Below the pieces are notes generated by a model. It was not told the DNA's origin. It searched no databases and saw nothing but the letters and a program-made list of their open reading frames with translations. From contig CAMJMR010000004.1 of assembly GCA_946407095.1 (NCBI GenBank), forward strand, positions 1 through 64,000: 64,000 nt of DNA, given 5' to 3'. Of the stretch, positions 52,292 through 59,919 are shown one piece after another (the stretch's first letter is position 1; each line of letters begins with the position of its first letter). Origin of the DNA: an uncultured Selenomonadales bacterium (lineage in GTDB: Bacteria; Bacillota; Negativicutes; Selenomonadales; Selenomonadaceae). The position numbers were made by a program, and so were the translations under genes.

Positions 52292-52294
52292 TGC

Positions 52295-53491
52295 TTAAGC
52301 TCCCAACACGTCGTCAAGGATGTCAATGACTTCGTCGACGTGCGCGGGCGTGACAATCAGCGGCGGAATGAAACGCAAGACCGTGCCGACCGTGCAGTTA
52401 ATAATCGCGCCGCGCTTCATGCACTCGTTGACGATTTCGACGCCCGAAAGTTTCGGCTTGTCCAGTTGCGCGCCAAAGATTAAACCTTCGCCGCGAATCT
52501 CGCTAATCTGCGCGGGATACTTTTTCTGCAGAGCGATGAGTTTATCCTTGAAGTACTTGCCGACTTCCTCGACGTGCGCCAAAAATTTTTCATTCGGGAC
52601 GGTGTCAAGGACGACGTTGGCGGCCGCGCAGGCAAGAGGATTTCCGCCAAAAGTCGTGCCGTGGTCTCCGGGGTGGAAGGCTTGCGCGACCTCCTCGGTG
52701 ACAATGAACGCGCCGATAGGGACGCCGCCCGCCAAGCCCTTCGCAAGCGTGACGATGTCGGGTTTGACGCCGTATTTCTCGTAAGCGAAAAATTTTCCGC
52801 TACGCCCGATGCCCGCTTGAATTTCGTCAAGAATCAGAAGCGCACCGTGTTTATCGCACAGCTCGCGGACTTTTGTCAAGTAGCCGTCCTTCGGCGGGTA
52901 AACGCCGCCCTCGCCCTGAATCGTCTCAAGCATGACCGCGCAGGTCTTGTCGGAAATTTTTTCGGCAAGCTCGTCGACGTCGTTGTAGTGCACGTAGTCA
53001 AAATCGGCGGGCAACGGCTCAAAGCCCTTGTGATATTTCGGCTGTCCCGTCGCCGTCAGCGTGGCAAGCGTGCGCCCGTGAAAGCTGTCCCATGCCGTGA
53101 TGATTTGCGTCTTGTCGGGCGAAATTTTCTTGGCGAACTTGCGGGCGATTTTGATTGCGCCTTCGTTAGCCTCCGCGCCCGAATTCCCGAAAAAGGCTCT
53201 GTCCAGTCCGCTCAGCTTGACGAGCTTTGCGGCGGCGTTCGCTTGCGGTTCGGTGTAGTAAAGGTTGCTCACGTGAATGACTTTGCCCGCCTGTTCCGAA
53301 ATGGCTTTGACCAGCGGCGGGTAAGCGTGACCCAAAACGTTGACGGCAATGCCGCCCAGGAAGTCGACGTACCGCTTGCCGTTGATATCGTAAAGATACG
53401 CGCCCTCGCCGCGCTCCAAGACGATTTTGTAGCGATTGAATACGGGCAGATAATTTTTGTCGTCCCGCTCGAAAATTTTTTCCTCTGTCAA
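52295..53491 (-). CDS. argD: acetylornithine aminotransferase
   Basis: The protein has 398 residues from TTG 53491, eight bases after AAGGAG. It is a class III PLP enzyme with FFGNSGAEANEGAIK, SFHGRTLATLTATGQ, LILDEIQAGIGRSGKFFAYE and the PLP lysine in TLAKGLAGG, and GDHGTTFGGNPLAC follows. It converts N-acetylglutamate semialdehyde to N-acetylornithine. A transcript from the argB side is likely. Confidence 0.94.
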   Translation of the reverse strand: MTEEKIFERDDKNYLPVFNRYKIVLERGEGAYLYDINGKRYVDFLGGIAVNVLGHAYPPLVKAISEQAGKVIHVSNLYYTEPQANAAAKLVKLSGLDRAFFGNSGAEANEGAIKIARKFAKKISPDKTQIITAWDSFHGRTLATLTATGQPKYHKGFEPLPADFDYVHYNDVDELAEKISDKTCAVMLETIQGEGGVYPPKDGYLTKVRELCDKHGALLILDEIQAGIGRSGKFFAYEKYGVKPDIVTLAKGLAGGVPIGAFIVTEEVAQAFHPGDHGTTFGGNPLACAAANVVLDTVPNEKFLAHVEEVGKYFKDKLIALQKKYPAQISEIRGEGLIFGAQLDKPKLSGVEIVNECMKRGAIINCTVGTVLRFIPPLIVTPAHVDEVIDILDDVLGA

Positions 53492-53545
53492 ACGAATCAC
53501 TCCTTGAAAGATTCTGCCGCTTGATGCGCTGTGATTGATTTCATG

Positions 53546-53830
53546 TTACCAAAACGTTGGACGCGTCAACTGTTTCACCGCTTTTAAAATGCCACTCAAG
53601 GCGAAGCGCGCCCAATCGTTGCCGTCGCCTGCGGCAAGCTCCGTGAAGTAACGAAAAGCCCTTTCGTCGTCGTTTACTTCGACAGGCACCTCAATATCCT
53701 GTTTAACGCCGCTAAGTTCAGCCAATGAAGTGCCTGGTCGATGTCGCCGTCCTTGAGACACATTTTCCCCAAGTCGCACATGTCGTTCAAAAGTTCGGCG
53801 CGCTTTTGCGAAGTCGTCAAGATTCTTCAT
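53546..53830 (-). pseudogene. frameshifted relic of a small Sel1/TPR-like protein
   Basis: An open frame of 94 codons exists (MKNLDDFAKARR start behind GGAG), but its middle is compositionally odd (RHVRLGENVSQGRRHRPG). The overlapping next frame reads LLNDMCDLGKMCLKDGDID and then QALHWLNLAAL, which looks like a helical repeat. The original frame then resumes with ERAFRYFTELAAGDGNDWA, again repeat-like. The simplest view is one gene disrupted by at least two compensating frameshifts. A TATAAT element lies upstream (53860-53855). A functional short protein is not excluded. Confidence 0.5.
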
Positions 53831-53854
53831 GCTCCTTAAAAATCTTGTCGACGA

Positions 53855-53860
53855 ATTATA
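53855..53860 (-). promoter_or_regulatory. -10 element upstream of the Sel1-like relic and argD
   Basis: CTGCTATAATTCG on the minus strand has a perfect TATAAT, as before several other genes here, but the -35 region (TTTAAA-like) is poor. It could drive argD, the GT92-like gene and argF. Confidence 0.4.
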
Positions 53861-53960
53861 GCAGACTTCCGCAAATTTTTAAAAGCCGTCCGCCAAAAAA
53901 AAATCGGCTCGCGCCGAAAAGATTAACCGTTGCAGAACAAACTTTGCCGCTTGAAAAATT

Positions 53961-55418
53961 TCATTCGACCTCGGTGCCAAGACCTGCCGCCGTGAACAGC
54001 TCCAAGATAATCGAATGGGGCAGCCGCCCGTCGATGATGTAAGCTTTGTTCGTGCCCGCGTCAATCGCCCGCAAGCAAGCCTCGACCTTCGGAATCATGC
54101 CGCCGCTTATCACGCCGCTGCGAATGAATTCCCGCGCCTCGGAAGCTTTGAGCGTCGAAATGAAACTTTGCTTGTCGGCGAAATTTTTGTAGACGCCCTC
54201 GGTGTCGGTCAGCAACAAAAGCTTTTCCGCCTTGAGCGCGCCCGCAATGTCAGCCGCCACATAGTCAGCGTTGATGTTGTAGCTCGCGCCGTCCTCGCCC
54301 ACGCCGATTGGCGCAATGACGGGCACGTAGCCCTTGCCGATTAAGTCGTTGACGATTTGAATGTTGACTTGCTTCGCCTTGCCGACGTAGCCGATGTCGA
54401 CTTTGGTTTTCTCGCCGCCGTCATAGACCGTCGCCAATTTTTTTTCGGCGCGAATCAAATCTGCGTCCTTGCCGCTCAAGCCGACAGCCTTCAGCCCGCG
54501 CCTGTTCAACAGCGTGACAATTTCCGAATTAATCTTGCCGTCAAGCACCATCTCCGCAATTTCGACCGTCTCCTCATCAGTGACGCGCAAGCCGCTAACG
54601 AATGAACTTTCCTTGCCCAACTTCTTGAGGAAGCCGGTAATTTCGGGGCCGCCGCCGTGCACAATCACGACGTTAATGCCGACGAACTTCATCAGTGCCA
54701 CGTCCTGCATGACGGACGCTTTCAGCTCGTCGTTGACCATGGCGTTTCCACCGTACTTTATGACAATCGTCTTGCCGTGGAACTCTTGAATGTAGGGCAA
54801 AGCCTCGACCAAAATGGCCGCCCTGTCGCTCTCGCTGAAGTCCTTAGCCTCGATAATCTGCGCGGCGTGGCGTGAAGGCGTCGAAGTCAAAGCGGCGTCG
54901 CTCAAAATGTTCAAGCTGCCCGCGTCAGCCGTCTTGTCCAAGTCGTCCTTAAGCGCGGTCAAAATTTCGGCGCAGGGCTCGGCGGGGTAAGCGGCAGTCA
55001 AGCTCGCGGCGTCATCGGAAATTTTCAACTTGCCCGCGTCGTCGGATACCTTTCCGTCTTTTAGCGGCGTCAAAACGTCGTCGCGCATTTCGGCGGAGGG
55101 CGTCGCGTCGTCGGAAATTTTCAGCTTGCCCGCGTCAGGCGTCTTGTCCAAGTCGTCCTTAAGCGCGGTCAAAATTTCGGCGCAGGGCTCGGCGGGGTAA
55201 GTCGCAGTCAAGCTCGCGGCGTCGTCGGAAATTTTCAGCTTGCCCGCGTCGTCGGCTACCTTTCCGTCTTTTAGCGGCGTCAAAACATCATCGCGCCGTT
55301 GCTTTTGCCTGTCAAGCTCGGCTTTCAGTTCCGTCAAAATATTTTCGTGCAATTCGGCGGGCAAAAACTTTTTGAGCACCTGCGCCGCCAAATCCAGTTG
55401 TAAAGTTTCTTCAATCAT
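53961..55418 (-). CDS. argB: acetylglutamate kinase with a repeat-containing N-terminal extension
   Basis: The last 295 residues are a complete ArgB (IVIKYGGNAMVNDELK, VIVHGGGPEI, LTDTEGVYKN, GGMIPKVEACLRAID), which phosphorylates N-acetylglutamate. From ATG 55418, six bases after GGAGG, there are about 190 extra residues in front. They consist of an acidic helical start (ETLQLDLAAQVLKKFLPAEL) and two near-copies of a 70-residue unit (RDDVLTPLKDGKV, AGKLKISDDA, EPCAEILTALKDDLDKT). The extension is unlike any ArgB domain I know. The start overlaps the recT stop by eight bases. Whether the extension is cleaved, structural or a chance fusion is unknown. Confidence 0.88.
   Translation of the reverse strand: MIEETLQLDLAAQVLKKFLPAELHENILTELKAELDRQKQRRDDVLTPLKDGKVADDAGKLKISDDAASLTATYPAEPCAEILTALKDDLDKTPDAGKLKISDDATPSAEMRDDVLTPLKDGKVSDDAGKLKISDDAASLTAAYPAEPCAEILTALKDDLDKTADAGSLNILSDAALTSTPSRHAAQIIEAKDFSESDRAAILVEALPYIQEFHGKTIVIKYGGNAMVNDELKASVMQDVALMKFVGINVVIVHGGGPEITGFLKKLGKESSFVSGLRVTDEETVEIAEMVLDGKINSEIVTLLNRRGLKAVGLSGKDADLIRAEKKLATVYDGGEKTKVDIGYVGKAKQVNIQIVNDLIGKGYVPVIAPIGVGEDGASYNINADYVAADIAGALKAEKLLLLTDTEGVYKNFADKQSFISTLKASEAREFIRSGVISGGMIPKVEACLRAIDAGTNKAYIIDGRLPHSIILELFTAAGLGTEVE
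54931..55300 (-). repeat. tandem repeat of 210-bp period inside argB
   Basis: GTCTTGTCCAAGTCGTCC begins at 54931 and again at 55141. About 158 bases after each start are nearly identical, and the remaining 52 bases of the first unit contain a shorter internal copy (GGAAATTTTCAGCTTGCCCG). The period is 70 codons, so copy-number change would keep the frame. Confidence 0.85.
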
Positions 55419-56229
55419 GATTTTCCTCCGAATCAGTTTGTTCAGGCTCTTCAGCCGCATTTGCTTCGGGCAAGTCAATCACATCGCTGAAGGACACGAT
55501 ATTTTCCTCGCCGTGCTCGTTGTCGACGTAGCGGAAGCCCTCCTCGGTGACGACTGCCTGGTCAGCTTGCAACGCCGTCGCCAACGCCGCGCTTTGTTGG
55601 TCAATGCTTATGACGCCGAAGTTGCTAAGCAGTTTCTTCAGGACGGTCTTCTTTGCCATCGCGTCGAAGTTCGTGCTCCAGACCGAAGACTTTTTGCCCG
55701 ACCGCATGTCGTAAGCGTAGCTCTGCGAATATTTTTCGGCGTGCGCCTGCAATTCCTCAACCGTCATGTAAAGCGACTTTTCAAAGCCGTTGACAAGACG
55801 CATGTAGGCAACGTAGCCGACAATCTCGTCCGAAATTTTTTCGCCGCGAATAATCTCGCCCGTCACGAAGTCAATATCGGCGATTTGCCCTTCGCGAACG
55901 GCCGCCGAATTCAGCGTCCGATATTGCCCGCTGCGCATTGCCAACTGAATGTAGCCGCGGTAACCCAGTTGAAAAGTCGCAAGCCCGCGATACGGCACGA
56001 TATGCGCGAAGCCCAAGGACGGATTAATCGGCAACTTGAGCGCGGCGGCTATCCCTGCGGCGGCAATTATCGAATGCGGGGTGCACTCGCGAAGTTTCTG
56101 GTTGCTGTTGAAAATCGTCAGAATCGACGAAATGAACGACGGCGCAGAGCTGTCAAGCAGTTCCTCGAATCGCCGCTTGATGCCCGCCGAATTCAAAAGC
56201 TGTTGCAATGTCGGATTGGTTTGGCTCAT
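55411..56229 (-). CDS. recT: RecT-family single-strand annealing protein
   Basis: The 272-residue protein matches RecT: SILTIFNSNQKLRECTPHSIIAAAGIAAALKLPI, the LGFAHIVPYRGLATFQLGYRGYIQLA core and DAMAKKTVLKKLLSNFG. The C-terminus is acidic. RecT anneals single strands during phage recombination, normally with the RecE exonuclease. No recE or other phage gene is near. The start (ATG 56229, eight bases after AAAGGA) is 13 bases past the phosphatase stop, and the end overlaps argB, so it is embedded in a chromosomal operon. Confidence 0.9.
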   Translation of the reverse strand: MSQTNPTLQQLLNSAGIKRRFEELLDSSAPSFISSILTIFNSNQKLRECTPHSIIAAAGIAAALKLPINPSLGFAHIVPYRGLATFQLGYRGYIQLAMRSGQYRTLNSAAVREGQIADIDFVTGEIIRGEKISDEIVGYVAYMRLVNGFEKSLYMTVEELQAHAEKYSQSYAYDMRSGKKSSVWSTNFDAMAKKTVLKKLLSNFGVISIDQQSAALATALQADQAVVTEEGFRYVDNEHGEENIVSFSDVIDLPEANAAEEPEQTDSEENHD

Positions 56230-56242
56230 GAAAATCATCCTT

Positions 56243-57520
56243 TCAAGCCGCTTGCCGTTCGTCGGTGTATTCGTCGTATGCCGCGACAGCCTCGGCGAAA
56301 CGCTTTTGCACGTCGCTGAACAGATACAAGCCGTCGGCATTAGCCCGCAAGCCCTTCAAGCTCAAGCGATACACTCTCGGCGGATTTTCAAGCGTCATGG
56401 GCGTCAGGCTCCGAATCTGCGCGGTGTCGGGATAAACCATATTCAACGCGGCATAAACTTCGCCGTCGGCTCCGCGCCACTTCTCGATAACGACTTTGAC
56501 GCCAATGGGGGTCTTCGTGTCGATGACGCCGGGCAACGAATAATTTTCGACGCGCAGGGCTCCCAAGAGACCGATGATGTTCGTGTCGTGGCCGCACAGG
56601 AAGGTGAAGCGGCGATTGTCGTTGGCAAGCTCGGAACTCATGCACTCAAGCAACGGGTGCGCCTCGACAGCGGAAATGGCGGGCAAACCGGCAATTCCAA
56701 TGAAATACGAATTCAGCTCGCCGATTTGCCGCCACTGCTTGTCGGAAAGCTTTTTCCCGAAGGCTGCGGCGGTATCGGTCGGCTCCTCGTAGTATTGCAT
56801 GATAAGCGCGTCGTTGGCAATGTGCGCCGCCCGAATCGTGCCGCCGAATGTCGGCTCCTTGCCAACCTCAAGGATAAGTTTCGTGTCGCCGTTGCGCAAA
56901 GTGGTCAAACCGTTTTCGCGGGCGTAGGGCGAATTTTTGAAGTCAAGAACCTTTTCCAACAGGTCAAGCCCCTCCGCGAAACGTTTTTCCATGTCGCGCA
57001 CGTTTTTGACGTTCAAGTACTCGTTGACTTCCTTTTCGGCGGCGGCAAGGAATTTTTCGTTGACGAATGTCAGCTTCATGTCGAAGACGGGGTCGAAGGT
57101 GCCGAGCTTGTATTTGCGCACGACTTCGACGTTGGCAATGGGCAACATGCCGCTTGAAAAGTATTGCGCCGTCGCGATTGTCCGCTGATACGAATTGGCG
57201 TAGAACAGGAACTCATCTTTGGCGGGCACGTAATTTTCGGGCATAAAGCCTTCGTCAATCAAATACTTGCGAAAATATTGACCAAGCTCCGTCTCAAGCA
57301 CACCGCCGCGCAGAGACAGCTCACGCGAAGGCGAAGTCCACTTAAACCACTTGTGCGGCGTCAAAGGGGCTGCCCGGTCGGCGTGCGGCGAACGGATATT
57401 GTGGCGGCTGAAAACCAAAACTTTTTCCAAGGTGTAATTGTCGCCGTACTTTTTTGCCTCGGCGGTCGTCAGCGATAAAATCATCGCCGCCAAGATGAAC
57501 AGCGTCAAAAATTTTTTCAT
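56243..57520 (-). CDS. exported histidine acid phosphatase
   Basis: From ATG 57520, behind AAAGGAGG, the protein has 425 residues and a signal peptide (KKFLTLFILAAMILSLTTAEA). The branch-2 histidine phosphatase signature is present: VFSRHNIRSPH (RHxxRxP with the nucleophilic His) and FLCGHDTNIIG (HD proton donor). Relatives include periplasmic glucose-1-phosphatase and phytase. It probably releases phosphate from sugar phosphates in the periplasm. The recT gene follows 13 bases later. Confidence 0.88.
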   Translation of the reverse strand: MKKFLTLFILAAMILSLTTAEAKKYGDNYTLEKVLVFSRHNIRSPHADRAAPLTPHKWFKWTSPSRELSLRGGVLETELGQYFRKYLIDEGFMPENYVPAKDEFLFYANSYQRTIATAQYFSSGMLPIANVEVVRKYKLGTFDPVFDMKLTFVNEKFLAAAEKEVNEYLNVKNVRDMEKRFAEGLDLLEKVLDFKNSPYARENGLTTLRNGDTKLILEVGKEPTFGGTIRAAHIANDALIMQYYEEPTDTAAAFGKKLSDKQWRQIGELNSYFIGIAGLPAISAVEAHPLLECMSSELANDNRRFTFLCGHDTNIIGLLGALRVENYSLPGVIDTKTPIGVKVVIEKWRGADGEVYAALNMVYPDTAQIRSLTPMTLENPPRVYRLSLKGLRANADGLYLFSDVQKRFAEAVAAYDEYTDERQAA

Positions 57521-57663
57521 GGAAAAACCTCCTTTCAAATGATATTGCAATCGAACTCGGCAAGTGGGTCGGTAATGCGCAGGCATTTCGTTTCGGCGCG
57601 GGCGTTTACTCCAAACGTCGTCACATTGAAGCGCGCTATCTGTTCTGCCGCTTTTAAAGCGGC

Positions 57664-57708
57664 AAAAAAATTTCCCCGCAGTCTTCAGCGACCGTCGGGG
57701 ATTTTTTT
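57664..57708 (-). terminator. terminator at the fabK stop
   Basis: TCCCCG and CGGGGA arms around a central loop (57672-57701) with an A-run on one side and a T-run on the other terminate the fabG-acpP-fabK transcript, and possibly work in both directions. Just beyond it (57650-57664) lies a small GCCGCTTTTAAAGCGGC palindrome. Confidence 0.75.
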
Positions 57709-58657
57709 ATGGCTGATAGAATTCTTCCGCCTCCGTGACCAGGCGGCGTATGATTTCCTTGACAGGCAAAATTTCTTCGATGCGCGGCATGTATTCGCCC
57801 GTAAAGACCAAGCCCGTTTCCAAGTCGCCCTGTTGAGCCCGCGTCAACGCTCTGACGATACAGAAATTGTGCTTGCAGGCCTTCAGGCATGAGTCGCAGG
57901 TTTTGGGCGGGACGTTGCCCTCCATTACGCGTTTTGAAAACGGCGTCCGCACCGCTCGACCGGGCAAGCCGACCGGACTGTTTATCAAGACGACATCTTC
58001 AGGCTTAGACTTAAGGTAGTATTCCTTGAGGCTCGGCGCGCCGTTCGCCTCCACGCTTGCCGCGAATCTTGAACCCATTTGCACGCCGTCGGCACCCATT
58101 TTCAGCACGTCGACGATATCTTTGCCCGTAAGGACGCCGCCCGCCGCTATGACGGGGATTGACACTGCGGCGCGAATCGGCTCAATCAGCTCGCGAACGG
58201 AAATATCCGTGCCGAGGTGACCGCCTGCCTCCTTGCCTTCCACGACTATCGCCGCTGCTCCCAGTTTCTGTGAAATTTTTGCCAACTTGACAGAAGAGAC
58301 TATCGGGACTATCGGCGTGCCGGACGCTCTGCCCAGCCCGAAAATATCGCGCGAAAAACCCGCGCCCGCAACAATTAAGTCGATGCCCGCGTCCATTGCC
58401 GTATGAACTATGCCCGCGAAATCGCTTGCCGCGACCATGATGTTTATCCCGATTATTCCGTCGGTTAGGGCTCGCGCCAATTTTATTTCGTAGCGCAATT
58501 CGTCGTGCGCCATGCCCGAAGCCGCAATCAGCCCGATGCCGCCTTCGTTGGCGACCGCCGCCGCAAGCCGCGCCGTAGACAGCCGTATCGCCATGCCGCC
58601 TTGCACGATTGGAATTTTCGCTGTCTTGTTTCCTATTTTAAGTTCCGGTAGTCTCAC
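57707..58657 (-). CDS. fabK: enoyl-ACP reductase II (FabK-type flavoprotein)
   Basis: The GTG at 58657, seven bases after AGGAGG, gives 316 residues; the frame is open to 58693. It is an FMN-dependent TIM-barrel enzyme of the FabK/nitronate-monooxygenase family: PIVQGGMAIRLSTARLAAAVANEGGIG, GINIMVA, EGKEAGGHLG, PVIAAGGV and GADGVQMGSRFAA. It carries a C-terminal cysteine segment (CDSCLKACKHNFC). Placed after fabG and acpP it most likely makes the last reduction of fatty-acid elongation. The cysteine segment is a less usual feature, so 2-nitropropane dioxygenase activity cannot be excluded. Confidence 0.82.
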   Translation of the reverse strand: MRLPELKIGNKTAKIPIVQGGMAIRLSTARLAAAVANEGGIGLIAASGMAHDELRYEIKLARALTDGIIGINIMVAASDFAGIVHTAMDAGIDLIVAGAGFSRDIFGLGRASGTPIVPIVSSVKLAKISQKLGAAAIVVEGKEAGGHLGTDISVRELIEPIRAAVSIPVIAAGGVLTGKDIVDVLKMGADGVQMGSRFAASVEANGAPSLKEYYLKSKPEDVVLINSPVGLPGRAVRTPFSKRVMEGNVPPKTCDSCLKACKHNFCIVRALTRAQQGDLETGLVFTGEYMPRIEEILPVKEIIRRLVTEAEEFYQP

Positions 58658-58671
58658 GGATAATCCTCCTA

Positions 58672-58734
58672 AGGGAAAAGGGACAAGGGACAAGCATTTT
58701 GAACTTTTCCCCTGTCCCTTAATCCTTGTCCCTG
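58672..58734. repeat. GGGA-rich palindrome S3
   Basis: AAGGGACAAGGGACAAG faces CCCTGTCCCTTAATCCTTGTCCC, forming an imperfect hairpin between acpP and fabK. It is related in composition and layout to S1 and S2. Confidence 0.55.
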
Positions 58735-58736
58735 AA

Positions 58737-58973
58737 TCAAGCGTTGGTTTCTCCGTCTATGTATTTGACGACATCTTCCACAGTCTTAATTTTTTCGGCC
58801 TTCTCGTCGGGGATTTCAATGTTGAATTCCTCCTCGAACGCCATAATCAATTCGACTATGTCCAGAGAATCGGCGCCCAGGTCGTCGACGAAGGTTGAGC
58901 TCATCTGGATTTCGTCCTCTTCGACGCCAAGCTGATCTTTGACGATTTTTTTAACCTGTTCAAACGTTGACAT
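58737..58973 (-). CDS. acpP: acyl carrier protein
   Basis: The ATG at 58973, eight bases after AGGAGG, gives 78 residues. The phosphopantetheine serine is Ser36 in [11 protein letters not shown]. The protein is acidic and helical, with the usual length and the ending DVVKYID. It carries growing acyl chains and lies between fabG and fabK. Confidence 0.96.
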   Translation of the reverse strand: MSTFEQVKKIVKDQLGVEEDEIQMSSTFVDDLGADSLDIVELIMAFEEEFNIEIPDEKAEKIKTVEDVVKYIDGETNA

Positions 58974-59000
58974 GCACGACACCTCCTTTCCAAGCCGCGT

Positions 59001-59759
59001 TCACATGGCAAGCCCGCCGTCGACTGACAGCACTTGACCGGTGATATACGCCGCTTGATCCGATACCAAGAACGCCACTGCATTGGCAACGTCTTCGGGA
59101 GTGCCCATCCTTCCCGCAGGTATCTCTTGCAACATTACTTCCTTGACTTTTTCGCTAAGCGCGGCAGTCATATCGGTGTTGATAAGCCCCGGCGCAACAG
59201 CGTTGACAGTCACGCCGCGCGAGGCAAGTTCCCTTGCCGCAGACTTCGTGAAGCCGATAATGCCCGCCTTTGCCGCCGCGTAGTTTGTTTGGCTTATGTT
59301 GCCTTTGAGCCCGACGACGCTGGACATGTTGACTATTCGCCCGCCGCGCTGGCGCATCATGAGTTTCGTGACGGCTTTGGTGCAGTTGAACACGCCTTTT
59401 AAGTTTGTGGCGATAACCTTGTCGAAGTCGTCTTCGCTCATTTTCAGCAGAAGATTGTCGCGGGTAATGCCGGCGTTGTTTATCAGAATGTCCAGCCGTC
59501 CCCATTGGTCGACAACCTTTTTGACAAGCTCGGTCACCGTCGCGAAGTCTGAAACGTTGCCCTGCACGAGCATGGCCGCGCCGCCCGCCGCCTCGATTGC
59601 GGTTTTGACTTCCTCGGCCTTTGCGCTGTTGCTTGCGAAGTTCAAAGCGACCTTGGCTCCGTCTTCGGCAAGCCGCAGAGCTATCGCCCGCCCTATGCCG
59701 CGTGAAGCGCCCGTCACGAACGCCACTTTGCCTGTTAAAACTTTTTCCGTCGCACTCAT
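59001..59759 (-). CDS. fabG: 3-oxoacyl-ACP reductase
   Basis: The 252-residue short-chain dehydrogenase has the NADPH motif [24 protein letters not shown], the catalytic serine in NMSSVVG and YAAAKAG with Tyr and Lys, and it ends in VDGGLAM. It reduces 3-oxoacyl-ACP in fatty-acid synthesis. The ATG 59759 follows AGGCGAAAGG, with a promoter about 30 bases upstream. It heads the fabG-acpP-fabK operon. Confidence 0.94.
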   Translation of the reverse strand: MSATEKVLTGKVAFVTGASRGIGRAIALRLAEDGAKVALNFASNSAKAEEVKTAIEAAGGAAMLVQGNVSDFATVTELVKKVVDQWGRLDILINNAGITRDNLLLKMSEDDFDKVIATNLKGVFNCTKAVTKLMMRQRGGRIVNMSSVVGLKGNISQTNYAAAKAGIIGFTKSAARELASRGVTVNAVAPGLINTDMTAALSEKVKEVMLQEIPAGRMGTPEDVANAVAFLVSDQAAYITGQVLSVDGGLAM

Positions 59760-59785
59760 CACAACCTTTCGCCTCCCGTTTGCAG

Positions 59786-59814
59786 AATATAACACAAAGA
59801 TTTTCGCTTGTCTA
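59786..59814 (-). promoter_or_regulatory. sigma70-type promoter of the fabG operon
   Basis: On the minus strand TAGACA (59814-59809) and TATATT (59791-59786) are 17 bases apart, with the fabG start 27 bases downstream. No FapR-like operator was recognised. Confidence 0.6.
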
Positions 59815-59868
59815 CAATTTTTAAGGACAACGTGACAGAAGGCACTCATTCGCTCGCTTCCAAAGCAA

Positions 59869-59905
59869 CAAAAAAATTATCCCCCTCCAAAGCGGAAGGG
59901 GATTT
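59869..59905 (-). terminator. terminator of the hybrid sensor kinase gene
   Basis: ATCCCC and GGGGAT arms with an inner CC/GG pair and an A/T-run on each side lie 15 bases past the 59920 stop. Confidence 0.75.
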
Positions 59906-59919
59906 TTTGTTGCAGAGTC

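Noticed and set aside
55411..57520. Prophage suggested by recT
   Set aside because: No integrase, portal, capsid, repressor or attachment sites nearby; the neighbours are arginine and phosphatase genes.
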